A DNA stretch of 64,000 nucleotides, from positions 13,390,001-13,454,000 of the forward strand of contig CM043967.1 in NCBI GenBank assembly GCA_014529385.2, written 5' to 3'. The DNA is from Adiantum capillus-veneris (Eukaryota > Streptophyta > Polypodiopsida > Polypodiales > Pteridaceae). Both the position numbers and the translations under genes were made by a program. Shown in pieces: positions 1-9,712 of this stretch (position 1 is the stretch's first letter; each line of letters opens with the position of its first letter). The notes below the pieces were generated by a model. That model saw only the letters and a list, made by a program, of their open reading frames with translations, had not been told where the DNA came from and did no database searches.

Positions 1-170
1 GATAGATAGAGGGAGAGGGAGGGAGGGAGGGGAAAGAGACGGAGAGAGGAAGAGAGAGAAAGAGATAAATAGAGAGAGGGAAAGAGGGAGATAGAGAAAT
101 AGAGATATATGTGGGGAGAATGATATAAAGAGAGAGAGGAAGATAAAGAAATAGGGAGATCAAGAGAAAT
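1..170. repeat. GA-rich low-complexity tract
   Basis: This stretch is almost pure purine (GAGA, GGGA and GATA units with irregular spacing). It is a degraded GA microsatellite with no coding content. It begins at the window edge, so its true length is unknown. Confidence 0.85.
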
Positions 171-1639
171 GGTTGTAGGCGAAGCAACCACTTTGTGATG
201 TGCGCAATCCGGGTATGCTTCTGCTTTTGTACAGTGCTTTGAAAAAAGCCTTCTTTATGTGAAGCCGATGGAATTCAAAAATTACTTTCTACTCTCTTCT
301 CCTTAGCTTCTCTATCTTTCTCTCTCTCTTCGTGTCTCTTTCTCCCCACGGAATAGGCATTAGGTTGGACAACTTTCAACGGTACCATACCTCAGAATGG
401 AGGCAGGTATGCAATGTGCAAAGTAATCCCTCGAACAAGGAGCTGCTGTGAAGAGATGTTGCACAAGAAGCACAATAAAGAATCTCTTCTTCATAGCACT
501 CTATAGAACCAAGAGCACTCTCACCCTACGCACAACACAAAAGGATGGCTATATTTACAACCATAACTCTTTATCTCTACTCAAAACGATGGCTACATTA
601 TGTAATTGTATATATATTTGTGTGTACATATATATTTTGTAATGCATGTATGTAGGCACTGAGTATGGGAGCATAGCACCCGAAGGTTAGACACTTCCTC
701 TTGGGTATAGTCCTTTTTTAATCGTGGCGTTGCGGTCATCGATCCACTCATGCATGGGTTACCACAACGTACCTTTGGTTTTACCACGGTTGTGACTGTG
801 ATGATATCTAAAGAGGTGCCACTTGACCTTTGGTACTACTAGCTTCTACTTAGGTCTACTAGTATGTATATGTATGTACGTGCTTGTGTGCTAATATACT
901 TTTGTACGTATTTATAGATGAGTGAGTAGGGGGGAAAGCCAAATCTCATATTGCTCTCTGTAATGTAGATGTCAGATGAGAGAACACCTAGTGGGGAGCA
1001 ACCATCTGGCTTTTCTTTTGGTTGGTTCACATCCAAGTGGGCTCTAGTGGACCCGAGTCTTGAGACGGTGAGAACAAGCAAAGAAATAAAGATTATTTCT
1101 GGATAGTAACCCTAAACCATGAGTGTCATAGGTTTATTTTTGTTATTTGCAGGCATGGCCATCCTACACCTACTCTACTCAGGTTCCTCCACGGGTTGTA
1201 GATCTAGACCTACAGTGGGCTCTCTCTTTATGAGACCAGTACCTCCGTTAGACGGAGGGATTGTTTGGCTGCTACACTCCGCAGTAGCTTGCGACCTACG
1301 ATCTTTCTCTACAGTCTACACCATGGGGGAGTTAGGGAGGGACTGCTTACATCTAGAGCCTCGCACCGATGACACCTCAGTCTACGGCCCCTTCTTATCA
1401 TCCTACTCTCCTTCCATCGCAGGGTCCCACTCCCATGGCATCACAGGGTCCTATGCCACTCCATTCCACTCCTGCTTTGCTAGAACATCGTCAACGTACT
1501 TCATCTAGGAGCGCGCGTCGATGCTCGTCTCAAGGAAGCGAGCGTCGGGAGAGACAAAGTGACGGCAGATCGTGTGGCTTCTCTTGTTTTGGTAGTGGTG
1601 AGAGAACCTAGTCCCCTATTTTAGAGCGTGCCGCCCCTG
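171..1639. other. No gene identified; possible 5' part of unnamed family copy A
   Basis: I see no recognisable protein in 171-1,110, only CT-rich patches near 300-345 and short AT-rich runs near 600-640. From about 1,369 a + strand open stretch of 80 codons (to 1,611) is rich in Ser, Pro, Arg and Gln. It lies directly upstream of the decayed gene-like copy A and could be its low-complexity amino-terminal part. I cannot confirm this, because the corresponding flank of copy B (above about 40,130) does not visibly match. Confidence 0.4.
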
Positions 1640-2557
1640 ACACAGAGGACGAGGATACTAACGCACCCGTGCCAAAAATGCATGGGTGCTACTATAGGGT
1701 AAAATATGGCGGGGAGTGGAATTCGGTACAACACAAGGCATGGCATTTCGACGCCACCTTCAGATTCTTATACATTTGACGTATAATAACTATTTTGTAA
1801 ACTTTAGAGACCAACTACCCCATCATGCACGCTACATTGAGGACGCATTGCATGCTAGATTTCTAAATGCCCCCGATCAACGTTTTTTACAACAGTGGTT
1901 GAAGAGCTACATAAATACATTTTTGAAAAACAAGCAATCCAGTGTACGGCATGCAGCAACCAACCAAGTTAGAGATCCAGACAGGAGCTACCGTGGTGGC
2001 AACATGGCAGAGGCAGAGTGGGAGTGGGCAACGCAAGAAAAGAGCGATCAACAAGCTGCGACGGGCTCATCCTACAAACAACAACGCGAAGCTCGCGCCA
2101 GACAAACTTCCAGGCACTATGGCTGTTGTTGTTTGTAGGATGAGCCCGTCGGATGAGCTCGCACTATGGCTTGGGAGGCAAGGCAGCCTGGAAGGACAAA
2201 TATGTAAAATTGATTAATTACAACCTAAATTGGTGATTATAAAGATTATAGTTGATGATTGTTGGTGTTAATGCTAACTTAGGAAAATATCAATCTTACT
2301 CGACCAACCAGAGAGATGGTCAAGTATCGGGAGCGACATACAGACTTTGATACTCGGAGATGGTTGTTCCAGAACAACATCTCCCATGAGAAATTCGACG
2401 CAGCGGTTGGATCACTACAAGCGGTAAGTTTAAACAAGTAATTTTGTATCAATTGTTTTGAGCTGTTGATTATTTTTTAATTTGGTTTGGGTTTATGTAA
2501 ATTCAAGGTGATCAAACGTACGTGCCTCTGGACAATGACGAGAACGAGGAGGATTAG
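1640..2557 (+). pseudogene. Unidentified transposon-like gene family, copy A (degenerate)
   Basis: Product unknown. The reading passes through three frames. In order it shows a segment containing VKYGGEWNSVQHKAWHFDA; a segment at 1,784-1,985 containing NNYFVNFRDQ, HHARYIEDALHARFLN, QQWLKSYI and NKQSSV; a Gln/Arg-rich segment ending SYKQQREARARQ near 2,100; and an exon at about 2,317-2,423 with RRWLFQNN and EKFDAAVGSLQ. That exon ends at a good splice donor (GTAAGT at 2,424), and an acceptor lies at 2,507. The last exon gives DQTYVPLDNDENEED followed by a stop at 2,555-2,557. Every segment, including the intron position and acidic tail, has a counterpart in copy B (39,299-40,130, minus strand), so the unit is a dispersed multi-exon repeat, probably a DNA transposon gene. 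Frameshifts and the inverted duplication at 2,060-2,150 show that it is dead. I do not recognise the family. Confidence 0.6.
2060..2150. repeat. 26-bp perfect inverted repeat inside copy A
   Basis: Arm 2,060-2,085 is exactly the reverse complement of arm 2,125-2,150, with a 39-bp spacer. Copy B reads straight from the QQREA-coding segment into the ACAAATATGTAA segment. In copy A about 70 bp carrying the inverted arm is inserted between them. It is therefore a secondary inverted duplication of exon sequence, able to fold into a stem-loop. Confidence 0.85.
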
Positions 2558-2840
2558 ATAGAGAAATATTTATCCAAGCTTTCGTAAAGTTCCAATGTGG
2601 CACAATGTATATACAACTATTTACATTTTCTTTGTAACTTTTTAAAATAGTTGATCTTTTGCACATTAAATTGTCAAGGTAAAGTAAATTCAATTTCAAT
2701 TCTTTGGTCTTCTTGTATACTCTTTCAAAAAACAATTGATGTTTCATTGTTTTTTGCAGGTCAAAAATAAAGGTCCTCATTTGGGCCACCCAATTTTGGG
2801 TGGCCCAAATGAGCACCTTCATTTTTTAATGGGTGTTTAG
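2558..2840. other. AT-rich spacer with near-perfect 50-bp palindrome
   Basis: No coding sequence is recognised. The spacer ends with a strong hairpin: 2,770-2,793 pairs with 2,796-2,819 (24-nt arms, one C-C mismatch, 2-nt loop). The inner 18 bp of each arm (CTCATTTGGGCCACCCAA and its complement) are perfect. The palindrome lies about 20 bp before the truncated start of the copia remnant. Confidence 0.8.
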
Positions 2841-4224
2841 CGGTCATTAGCTAAAAGGTACAAGTCTAGGCTTGTGGTAAAAGGTTTTTCTCAAAAGAAA
2901 GGTATTGACTTCAATGAAATATTTTCTTCTGTTGTAAAAATGAACTCAATTAGGTTTGTCTTAAGCCTTGTGGCTGCTCATGATCTAAATCTCGAGCAAA
3001 TGGATGTAAATACGGCATTCCCTCACGGTGACTTAGAGGAGGAAATCTACATGCTTCAACCAAAGGGGTATGAAGTAAAAGGTAAGGAGAAAATGGTTTG
3101 CAGATTAAAGAAGAGCTTGTATGGTTTAAAGCAAGCATCAAGACAATGGTACTTGAAGTTTGATCGATGGATGTTGGATCATGGATTCACAAGATGCAAC
3201 TCGGATCACTGCGTCTACACGGAGAATTTGGGAGATGGGAAATTCATCATCCTAATGTTGTATGTTGATGACATGTTGATTGCAAGTGCTAACATGCAGG
3301 ACATCAAAGACCTAAAAGAGGAGCTGTCAAAATCTTTTTCAATGAAAGATTTAGGTGCTGCAAAGAGGATACTTGGTATGAAAATATCAAGGGACAGAAC
3401 GAAGAAGACAATAAAGCTATCTCAAGAAGATTACATCAAGAAGGTACTAGAAAGGTTTGCAATGCAAAATGCAAAACCAGTTTCTACACCTTTGGCTGGT
3501 CATTTTAAACTAACGAAGGATATGTGTCCAAAGACACAAGAGGAGATAGCCTATATGTCTAAAGTTCCATATGCTGCAGCGGTAGGTTCTCTAATGTATG
3601 CTATGGTCTGGACAAGGCTGGACAAGGCCAGACATTGCACATGCAGTGGGAGTTGTAAGTAGGTTCATGGACAACCCAGGTAAAGAGCATTGGCAAGCTG
3701 TGAAGTGGATACTTAGGTATCTAAAAGGGACACCAACAAATGCTTTGTATTTTGGAGGAACTTATATTTTTCTAGAAGGGTATGCTGATGCAGATATGGC
3801 AGGTGACAAAGATACTCGAAGGAGCACTACTGGCTATGTGTTCACGGTTGGAGGCACATCAGTAAGCTGGGCTTCAAAGCTACAGAAAGTGGTTTCACTT
3901 TCTACCATGGAAGCAAAGTATGTAGCAATGACGGAGGCAAGCAAAGAAATTCTGTGGCTTCACAGATTCTTAGAAGAGCTTGGATTCAAACAAGACAATT
4001 GTGTCTTGTATAGTGATAGCCAAAGCGCTATCCATCTTGCGAAGAACTCAGCCTTTCATTCAAGGACAAAGCACATTGAGGTGAGATATCACTTCATACG
4101 CACTCTTTTGGAAGAGGGACAGCTAAAGCTAGGAAAGGTGTATACAAGTGAAAATCCTGCAGACATGTTTACAAAGGTGGTCAACAAGGAGAAGTTCAAG
4201 GATTCAATCGGCATTCAAGGATAA
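2841..4224 (+). pseudogene. Ty1/copia reverse transcriptase-RNase H, 5'-truncated and frameshifted
   Basis: This is the 3' end of a copia Pol polyprotein, which in an intact element copies RNA into DNA in cytoplasmic particles. It starts abruptly inside the reverse transcriptase (RYKSRLVVKGFSQKKGIDF, from about 2,856). It contains QMDVNTAFPHGDLEEEIYM, the SLYGLKQA motif, the catalytic box LMLYVDDM (near 3,260, both Asp intact), then SLMYAMV. The frame shifts at a 10-bp tandem duplication (3,609-3,628). The second frame continues with RPDIAHAVGVVSRFM, HWQAVKWILRYLKGT, the RNase H segment with STMEAKYVAM and KHIEVRYHFIR, and ends with a stop at 4,222-4,224. Gag, protease and integrase are absent upstream. 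The reading frames are otherwise open, so decay is recent. Confidence 0.95.
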
Positions 4225-4284
4225 GAAGCCAGAATGGAAAGCAGTCACAGGTTTGGTTTGGAGATCAGTCTCCAAGTGGAAGAT

Positions 4285-5085
4285 TGTTAAGTATGGAGCC
4301 TGATTTACCCTTGTAATTTTCTGTGGTAAAAGCGCACATTTGTAAGGCCCCCATTATGAGGAGAAGCCATCGTGCGTGAAGGAAAATCACTCACCGGAAA
4401 CCAAAATTTTCACGGACAAGAATCAGGGGCAACTTTAAAGGCCTGGGGGGCGGAGGCCCCCGAGACTTTTTTTTTCGCCGGAATATTCTTTTTCACCGGA
4501 ATATTATGGCCGGCCGGCGGCCGGAAAGTGGTCGTAAAACAACCGGTCGGTTGGCCGGTAGTCAATGACCGATGGCCGGTGGTCGGAAGTCAATGGCCGG
4601 TGGCCGGTGGCCGAATTCAATGGCCAGTGGCCGAATTCAAAAGCGGACTTGTCTTCTCAAGGGCGGCCACACATGGGCGGATTTGAGGGTCCGATTTGGA
4701 CTTATTCGCACAAGGGCGGCTACACATGGCTGTCTCTCATAAGAGAGGGCAACCCTTTTGGCCTATAAAAGGAGGCCATTTCTACACACATTTCATAGTG
4801 TGAAGTTGATGCAACAAGGTGAGTGTGAGGTGGTGAGAGTGAAGCAAGGCGGGAGCTCTTTTAAGGGTATAATCCCTTTGTAAACTACTTCTTGTTTTGA
4901 AGTACTAAAGCCATTGAGTGGCTGCTTTCCCGTGGAAGTAGCCCACATTGGGTGAACCACGTATATCGTGTGTACTCTCTCTCTCTCTCTCTCTCTACTC
5001 TATAATCTCTTGTGTGTGAAATCTATCTCTCTCCGTTAAGTAATCTACTCAAAAATCTATTTAGCTACGTCTTATTTTCCTAACA
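4285..5085 (+). mobile_element. 3' LTR of the copia element (801 bp)
   Basis: The LTR starts TGTTAAG and ends CCTAACA, giving a 5-bp terminal inverted repeat (TGTTA/TAACA). It follows the typical copia polypurine tract AAGTGGAAGAT (4,274-4,284), 60 bp after the Pol stop. It holds a TATA box (CTATAAAAGG, 4,763-4,772), a cluster of GGCCGGTGGCC-like short repeats at about 4,500-4,640, and a CT run at 4,975-4,996. No 5' LTR is visible upstream. At its right edge the sequence passes directly into the chromodomain of the minus-strand gypsy element. Confidence 0.85.
4763..4772 (+). promoter_or_regulatory. TATA box of copia LTR
   Basis: CTATAAAAGG lies in the second half of the 801-bp LTR, where the U3/R boundary is expected. 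It is the likely promoter of the element. It could also start transcripts that run rightward into the gypsy remnant in antisense. Confidence 0.55.
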
Positions 5086-5438
5086 CTAGCATCTTCAAAA
5101 GGATAGTTTTTGAACTTAATAAGATACCGTTGGATAATCTTACCATGTCATAGTACCTTGTCTTAATGCCGAAGGATAGCTTTGGGATGTAGCACCTCTT
5201 CTTGGTCTTCGATTTTGGGAGGGACTTCAATATTTGGTTCACTTGGTGGCTCTCCTTTGTAGGGCTTAAGGAGTCTCACATGAAAAGCATTGTGTATGAG
5301 CCAATGGTTGGGCAACTTGAGTTGATAATCCATCTCATTGATGGGCTTCAAGATTTGGAAAGGATTAAAGTATCTTTTTGCTAGCTTAGCATAATACTTT
5401 TGATGACCCATAGGATTTTTGCCCATGGTTTGCCTCAA
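5086..5438 (-). pseudogene. Ty3/gypsy integrase C-terminus and truncated chromodomain
   Basis: Read on the minus strand, it contains KRYFNPFQILKPI and the NAFHVRLLKPYKG motif typical of the chromovirus integrase C-terminal domain. It then shows HPKAILRH and, after one stop, the chromodomain core with RYLIKFKNYPFEDA. The chromodomain stops exactly at 5,086, where the copia LTR begins, so its last third and the gypsy 3' LTR are missing here. In the family the chromodomain directs integration toward particular chromatin. Two stop codons interrupt it. Confidence 0.85.
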
Positions 5439-5693
5439 TCGAGCCTTGGGAAAATTAAGTAAGACCCAATCAATTTATTTGAATGTTAAGGCCTTCTGTG
5501 CTTGTCAGCAACAACTTTTTGCCTTTGTTGAGAGATGGATATAGCCTCCTTAATCTTTTGAAAAGATTCTTCTAGGTCATGGCTATACTCATCGACAACG
5601 AAGATCTTCCCATGTACTTTGAGTAGCAAGGGACTTTAAAGTCTTCCCTCAATGATTTCAAAAGGTGCTTTTCCCGTAGAAGTATGTACAATA

Positions 5694-6489
5694 TTATTGT
5701 AGGCATAATCTACAAGAGGTAAATTGTGAGCGTAGATCTACTTCTGTAACATAAGTCTTTAGTAGATCGAGTATCATAAGATTGACTATCTCACTTTGGC
5801 CATCCGTTTGTGGGTGATAGGCCGAAGAGAAATTCAACCTTGTTCCTAGATTTTCAACGAGACCTTTCCAAAAATTACTAGTCATTCTAGGATCTCTATC
5901 TGACACGATGGCTGTTGGTAATCCATGGTGTTTAAAAATCTGTGATATGAAGAGAGTTGCCATTTGGTTTGCCTTAATAGCCTTCTTAACAGGAATAAAG
6001 TGTGTCTGCTTACTAAACCTGACGAGTATTGTCCATATTCCTGTATTCCCATGGATAGACTTGGGTAATACAAAGATAAAATCCATGGATATACTCTCCC
6101 ATTATGAATTTGGGATAGGGAAATGGCTGGAGTAATCCAAGTTGCTTCCCTCTATCATATTTTATCTTTTGGCATAGTACACATTTTGAAACATACTCTT
6201 GTATTTCCACTTTCATGTTAGGCCAATAGAAATACGTCTTTACTCCTCGGAGAGTAGGTTGAATGTCTTGATGCCTTGCATAGGGAGGAGCATGGGATTC
6301 ATACATGACTTTCTCACAAAGGGAGTGTGTAACACATAGCCTATTGCTGTGGAGAAGATAACCATCCTGCAAGGTGAATGGTTCCTCTTTCTTCCCCAAA
6401 GCAAGGGCTGACATTATGTCTCTATAGTCAGGGTAAGTAGCATACTCATTTACCATAGAAGATAGACCATTGTGAGTAGCTATAGACAC
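5694..6489 (-). pseudogene. Ty3/gypsy integrase, zinc-binding and catalytic core
   Basis: Two overlapping frames on the minus strand make up this part of Pol. The upstream frame has the HHCC zinc-binding domain (ESH...ARH...CVLCQK). The downstream frame has the core with MDFIFVLPKS, IVSDRDPRM and YHPQTDGQSEIVN. The three acidic catalytic positions (Asp, Asp, Glu) are all visible. A frameshift near 6,050 joins the halves, and sequence toward 5,440 is corrupted. Order relative to RT and RNase H (RT-RH-IN) is that of Ty3/gypsy, not copia. Confidence 0.9.
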
Positions 6490-6565
6490 GGCATTAACTT
6501 TTGGTCGTCATGAAAGTGCATTGGCCACTTGATTGTGCTTACTCGCAATGTGAGAAATATGAATA

Positions 6566-7057
6566 TTAAATTGCAAACGAAATTTTTCCCACCTCATTTA
6601 TTTTGTTGAAAAGCTTGGTTTGCATCGTGAAGTACTTGAGACTTTGGTGGTCGGTTCGTAGAATAAATGGAGTCCCCAATAAATAGTGCTTCCATGTGTC
6701 TAGGGCATATAGAACAACTAAAATCTCTTTCTCATAAATGCCTAAGACTCGTTCAACCTTGTTGAGCCTTCGACTCTCATATGCTATGGCATGCCCTTCT
6801 TGAAGCAAGACCGCTCCAAGGCAATAACCACAAGCATCACATTGAACCTCAAATGGCTCTGAGAGATCCGAAAGCATGAGGACTGGTTGGGAGGTAAGCT
6901 TCTCTTTGAGCTTGTCAAAAGCATTTTTCTCCTTAGCAGTCCATGAATACTTAACGTTCTTCTTTGTTAAGTCATGTAATGGTCCTGCTGTTTGAGAAAA
7001 TTTTTCTATGAAGCGTCTATAGTATGCACACATACCAATAAAGCTTCTTAGCCTCAT
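6566..7057 (-). pseudogene. Ty3/gypsy RNase H region
   Basis: Begins with RSFIGMCAYYRRFIEKFS, the conserved tether between RT and RNase H. It continues with FEVQCDACGYCLGAVLLQ, ESRRLNKVER, YEKEILVVLYAL and FILRTDHQSLKYF, all signature segments of gypsy RNase H. The open stretch is about 160 codons with no internal stop. It is separated from the RT frame by a frameshift near 7,060 and ends before the integrase frame at 6,489. Confidence 0.93.
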
Positions 7058-7071
7058 GTAGATTCCTTGGA

Positions 7072-7854
7072 TTAGGCCATGCTTTTATTACCTCTAACTT
7101 TGATGGATCCATACAGATACCATCTTGAGAGATAATATGACCTAGGTATTGTAATCTCTTGAACGAAAAATCCACTTTTCTTTTGGTTGAGAAAAAGCTT
7201 GTTCTCCCTCAATGCCTGAAAGATCAGTTGGAGATGTTGCTTGTGTTCCTCCAAAGACTTGGAGTAGATGATGATATTATCAAAGAACACTCTAGTGAAT
7301 TTTTGGTAGGGTCTAAATATTTTCTCCATTAGACGATTGAACATGGCTGGTGCATTAGTCAAGCCAAAAGGCATGAGTAGATATTGATAAAGGCCAAACG
7401 TTGTATGAAACGCGGTCTTTAGAATATCTTCATCCACTCTCCGTATTTGATGATAACCACTTTTAAGGTCAATCCTACTGAAGTAGGTAGAGCCTTGTAG
7501 CTTATCAAATAGATCTTCTATCCGAGGCACGAGAAATTTGTTTTTGATAGTGATATGGTTTAGTGCTCGATAGTCAACATACATACGATATGTACCATCT
7601 TTCTTTTGCACTAAAAGAACTGTAGAACAAAGGGGAGAGGAACTAGGCCTCACCATCCCTTTGTCAACCAATTCTTGTGCTTGCCTCATGATCTCCTCTT
7701 GTTGAGCTTGAGAAACTCGATAAGGAGGCTTGTTAGGTGGTGAGCTTCCTGGTAGGAGCTCAATTCGATGATCATCATCCCCTCGTTTTGGAGGTAAGTC
7801 CATAGGGATATCATTGATGATCACATCTTGGAATCCTTTTAGAAAATTAGACAA
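7072..7854 (-). pseudogene. Ty3/gypsy reverse transcriptase with damaged active site
   Basis: The 260-codon open stretch has the expected gypsy landmarks: HRIELLPGSSPPNKPPYR, SSSPLCSTVLLVQKKDG, RMYVDYRALNHITIKN, the motif RIDLKSGYHQIR, LMPFGLTNAPAMFNRLM, and FFDNIIIYSKSLEEH. The active-site box, normally F/Y-x-D-D, reads FFDN, so the second aspartate is Asn. The enzyme should be inactive even without the frameshift after residue 225 or so, where the reading leaves the normal QYLGHIIS-type sequence. Confidence 0.95.
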
Positions 7855-8008
7855 GTATAACTCTTCTTGATTCCTACTATTTACATTTTATGAAACATTA
7901 GGACCTTTTAGGGACTCTTTGACAAAAATCATGTACACAAAAACTGAGCTCTTCATTGATTTATCAAAAGCAAGTGAATTTACAAGTGGTATAGTACGAC
8001 CAAACTCA

Positions 8009-8557
8009 CTAGCATCTATATACATGTTCTTTCCCGTGTAGGTAAAGAAGATTTTTCCTTTTAGGGAACTTCATATTGGCAGCCATGCGGTTGAACCATG
8101 GTGCCCCTAGAATAGCATCCTCATGTTGGAGAGGAGAAATGAAAAAGTTTTCTTTGTCGACATAGCTTTGGACATGGAGTCTCAACTTTCCAATCAAGGG
8201 AGTAACGGAGGCTTGCTATCCCTTGAAAGCAGTGTTAGCCATGACAGTATCTCCCATCTTGAAAGCTTGAATGTCCAACTTGGTGGCCAACTCCATTGAT
8301 ATGAAGTTGTGAGTAGAGCTAGGGTCAAACAAGATGAAGGCATCATGCTCCCTTACCTTTCCCCAAGCATAGGATAGAGGTGCACCTTTGCAATGAGCGT
8401 CCTCTTCTGGAGCTTCGATGGTGGAAGCCCTAGGAGTCTCATTGCGAGCATTTTTCTTGGGACAAGAACGATAGCCATGTCCTTCAGGAGAGAGTTTGTT
8501 TTTTCGTTCAAGATCCCCGTAGAGTTTTCCATGTCTTTGGGGCTTTGACATTGCCAC
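8009..8557 (-). pseudogene. Ty3/gypsy zinc-knuckle tail and protease
   Basis: The minus strand reads GHGYRSCPKK (the last part of a gag zinc knuckle). It then reads AFILFDPSSTHNFISMELATKL, the retropepsin active-site region, where family members have D-S/T-G or D-P-G/S-A/S. After a stop near 8,213 it continues as IGKLRLHVQSYVDKENFFISPLQHEDAILGAPWFNR, the conserved end of the protease with the ILG-PW motif. Gag-to-protease order fits the element. Several stops and frameshifts are present. Confidence 0.85.
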
Positions 8558-8588
8558 AAAGGCTAGCCCACCATTGACGAGCCGATTT

Positions 8589-9361
8589 CTAGAAGTGCAT
8601 AGCTACATGGTGTAGCTTGGAGGACTCTGTGAAGCCCTCGTCTCCAAAGGCCGCATCAAATTGCTGGATGAAGGCCAACACTTTGTTAGTAGCACCAAAG
8701 GTGCCATCATAGAAGAGAAAAGATATAATCTTTCCTCCCTCTTTGAACTTCTTGAGCTTTTGTGACCTTCGCCATGCACGGTACAATTTGCGATGTCCTC
8801 CCCTCTTGTATTCTCTAGGAGAATAGCCATAGCTTTCGTCGGAAGAGGAGGGAGGTGAAGAAGAAGGACAAGAGGGTGACCTCTTTCTTGCCCTTTTCTT
8901 CCTTTGTTTCCTCTCTTCCCTTTTAGAGTGACGAGGAGAAGGACTGTGGGTTGAACGTTTCCTCTTGGGAGAAGTTGGCGATCGTCTAGACGCCGTCTTT
9001 GTGGGGCCACATCTTTAGAGGAACTTAAGGTTTCATTACTTTTTTGCTCTTTGGATTCCTCCTCTCATATGGGAGAGAGTCTTCTTTTGGGGGTTTCTTC
9101 GAGGGGCCTCCTAAGCCCTCTCTCCTCCTGGAGAGTAAAGGTAATCCCATAAGCACGAAGTTGTTGAGTAACTTCGGCTTGCAAAGCAGGGTTGCCCATA
9201 GCTTGCTGCAACCTAGTAACAAGATAATTGATAAACATGGGGGCATCATCATTACCACCTTCATGTGCAAAATCAAAGTTATCAATGTTCATTCTTTTCT
9301 CTTGATTACTATCAGCCACGTTAACAAATTTTTTGTATTTACTTAGTGTATGCTTTGGCAA
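8589..9361 (-). pseudogene. Ty3/gypsy gag (degenerate)
   Basis: Three overlapping minus-strand frames (9,361-9,065; 9,010-8,603; 8,786-8,589) precede the protease and occupy the gag position. The first has a start context and an acidic segment (DFAHEGGNDDAP) followed by a helix-like stretch. The second is a run of basic Arg/Lys and Ser residues. The third has KKFKEGGKIISFLFYDGT, resembling the capsid F-x-G start of plant chromovirus gag, then KVLAFIQQFDAAFG. Frameshifts separate the blocks. The assignment rests mainly on position and on the third block. Confidence 0.7.
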
Positions 9362-9689
9362 TTCAAAACCTTAGTTGCTACTCCTCTTAGCCTTTGAAAA
9401 ATCGGCACTTAAGTATCTACACCCACGGCTCAAAGTGGTTAATCATAGAGAGTAGTGGAGTGGGTCTAATATTGGAGAATTGCCAAGAGCTATCTCCTTT
9501 CATACTTCTTATGGATCAATAATGGTAAAGCCATAGGCAAGCGAGGTGTGCACCATATCCCACATAGTGGGCTCAACAAAAATAGATCCCAGTCCCACTT
9601 ACCCAAATATGGGACTTACCCTAATATAATTAACAAAATCAACCATTTATATGATACTTAAGGACCTATCTTCTTAAGAAAGAAAAGAG

Positions 9690-9712
9690 AAATCAAATGC
9701 TCTGATATAAAT
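9690..9712 (-). other. Primer-binding-site remnant and LTR edge of the gypsy element
   Basis: On the minus strand the sequence TATATCAGAGCATTT (+ strand about 9,695-9,709) resembles the initiator-methionine-tRNA primer site TGGTATCAGAGC with two changes. It sits just inside a possible LTR end CATTACA (+ TGTAATG from 9,712). It lies upstream of gag in the minus direction, as a 5' LTR/PBS junction should. Confidence 0.5.

Noticed and set aside
1119-1508. 129-codon + strand ORF with hydrophobic start
   Set aside because: The first residues look like a membrane segment, but the rest has no pattern. The overlapping frame fits better as the N-terminal part of copy A.
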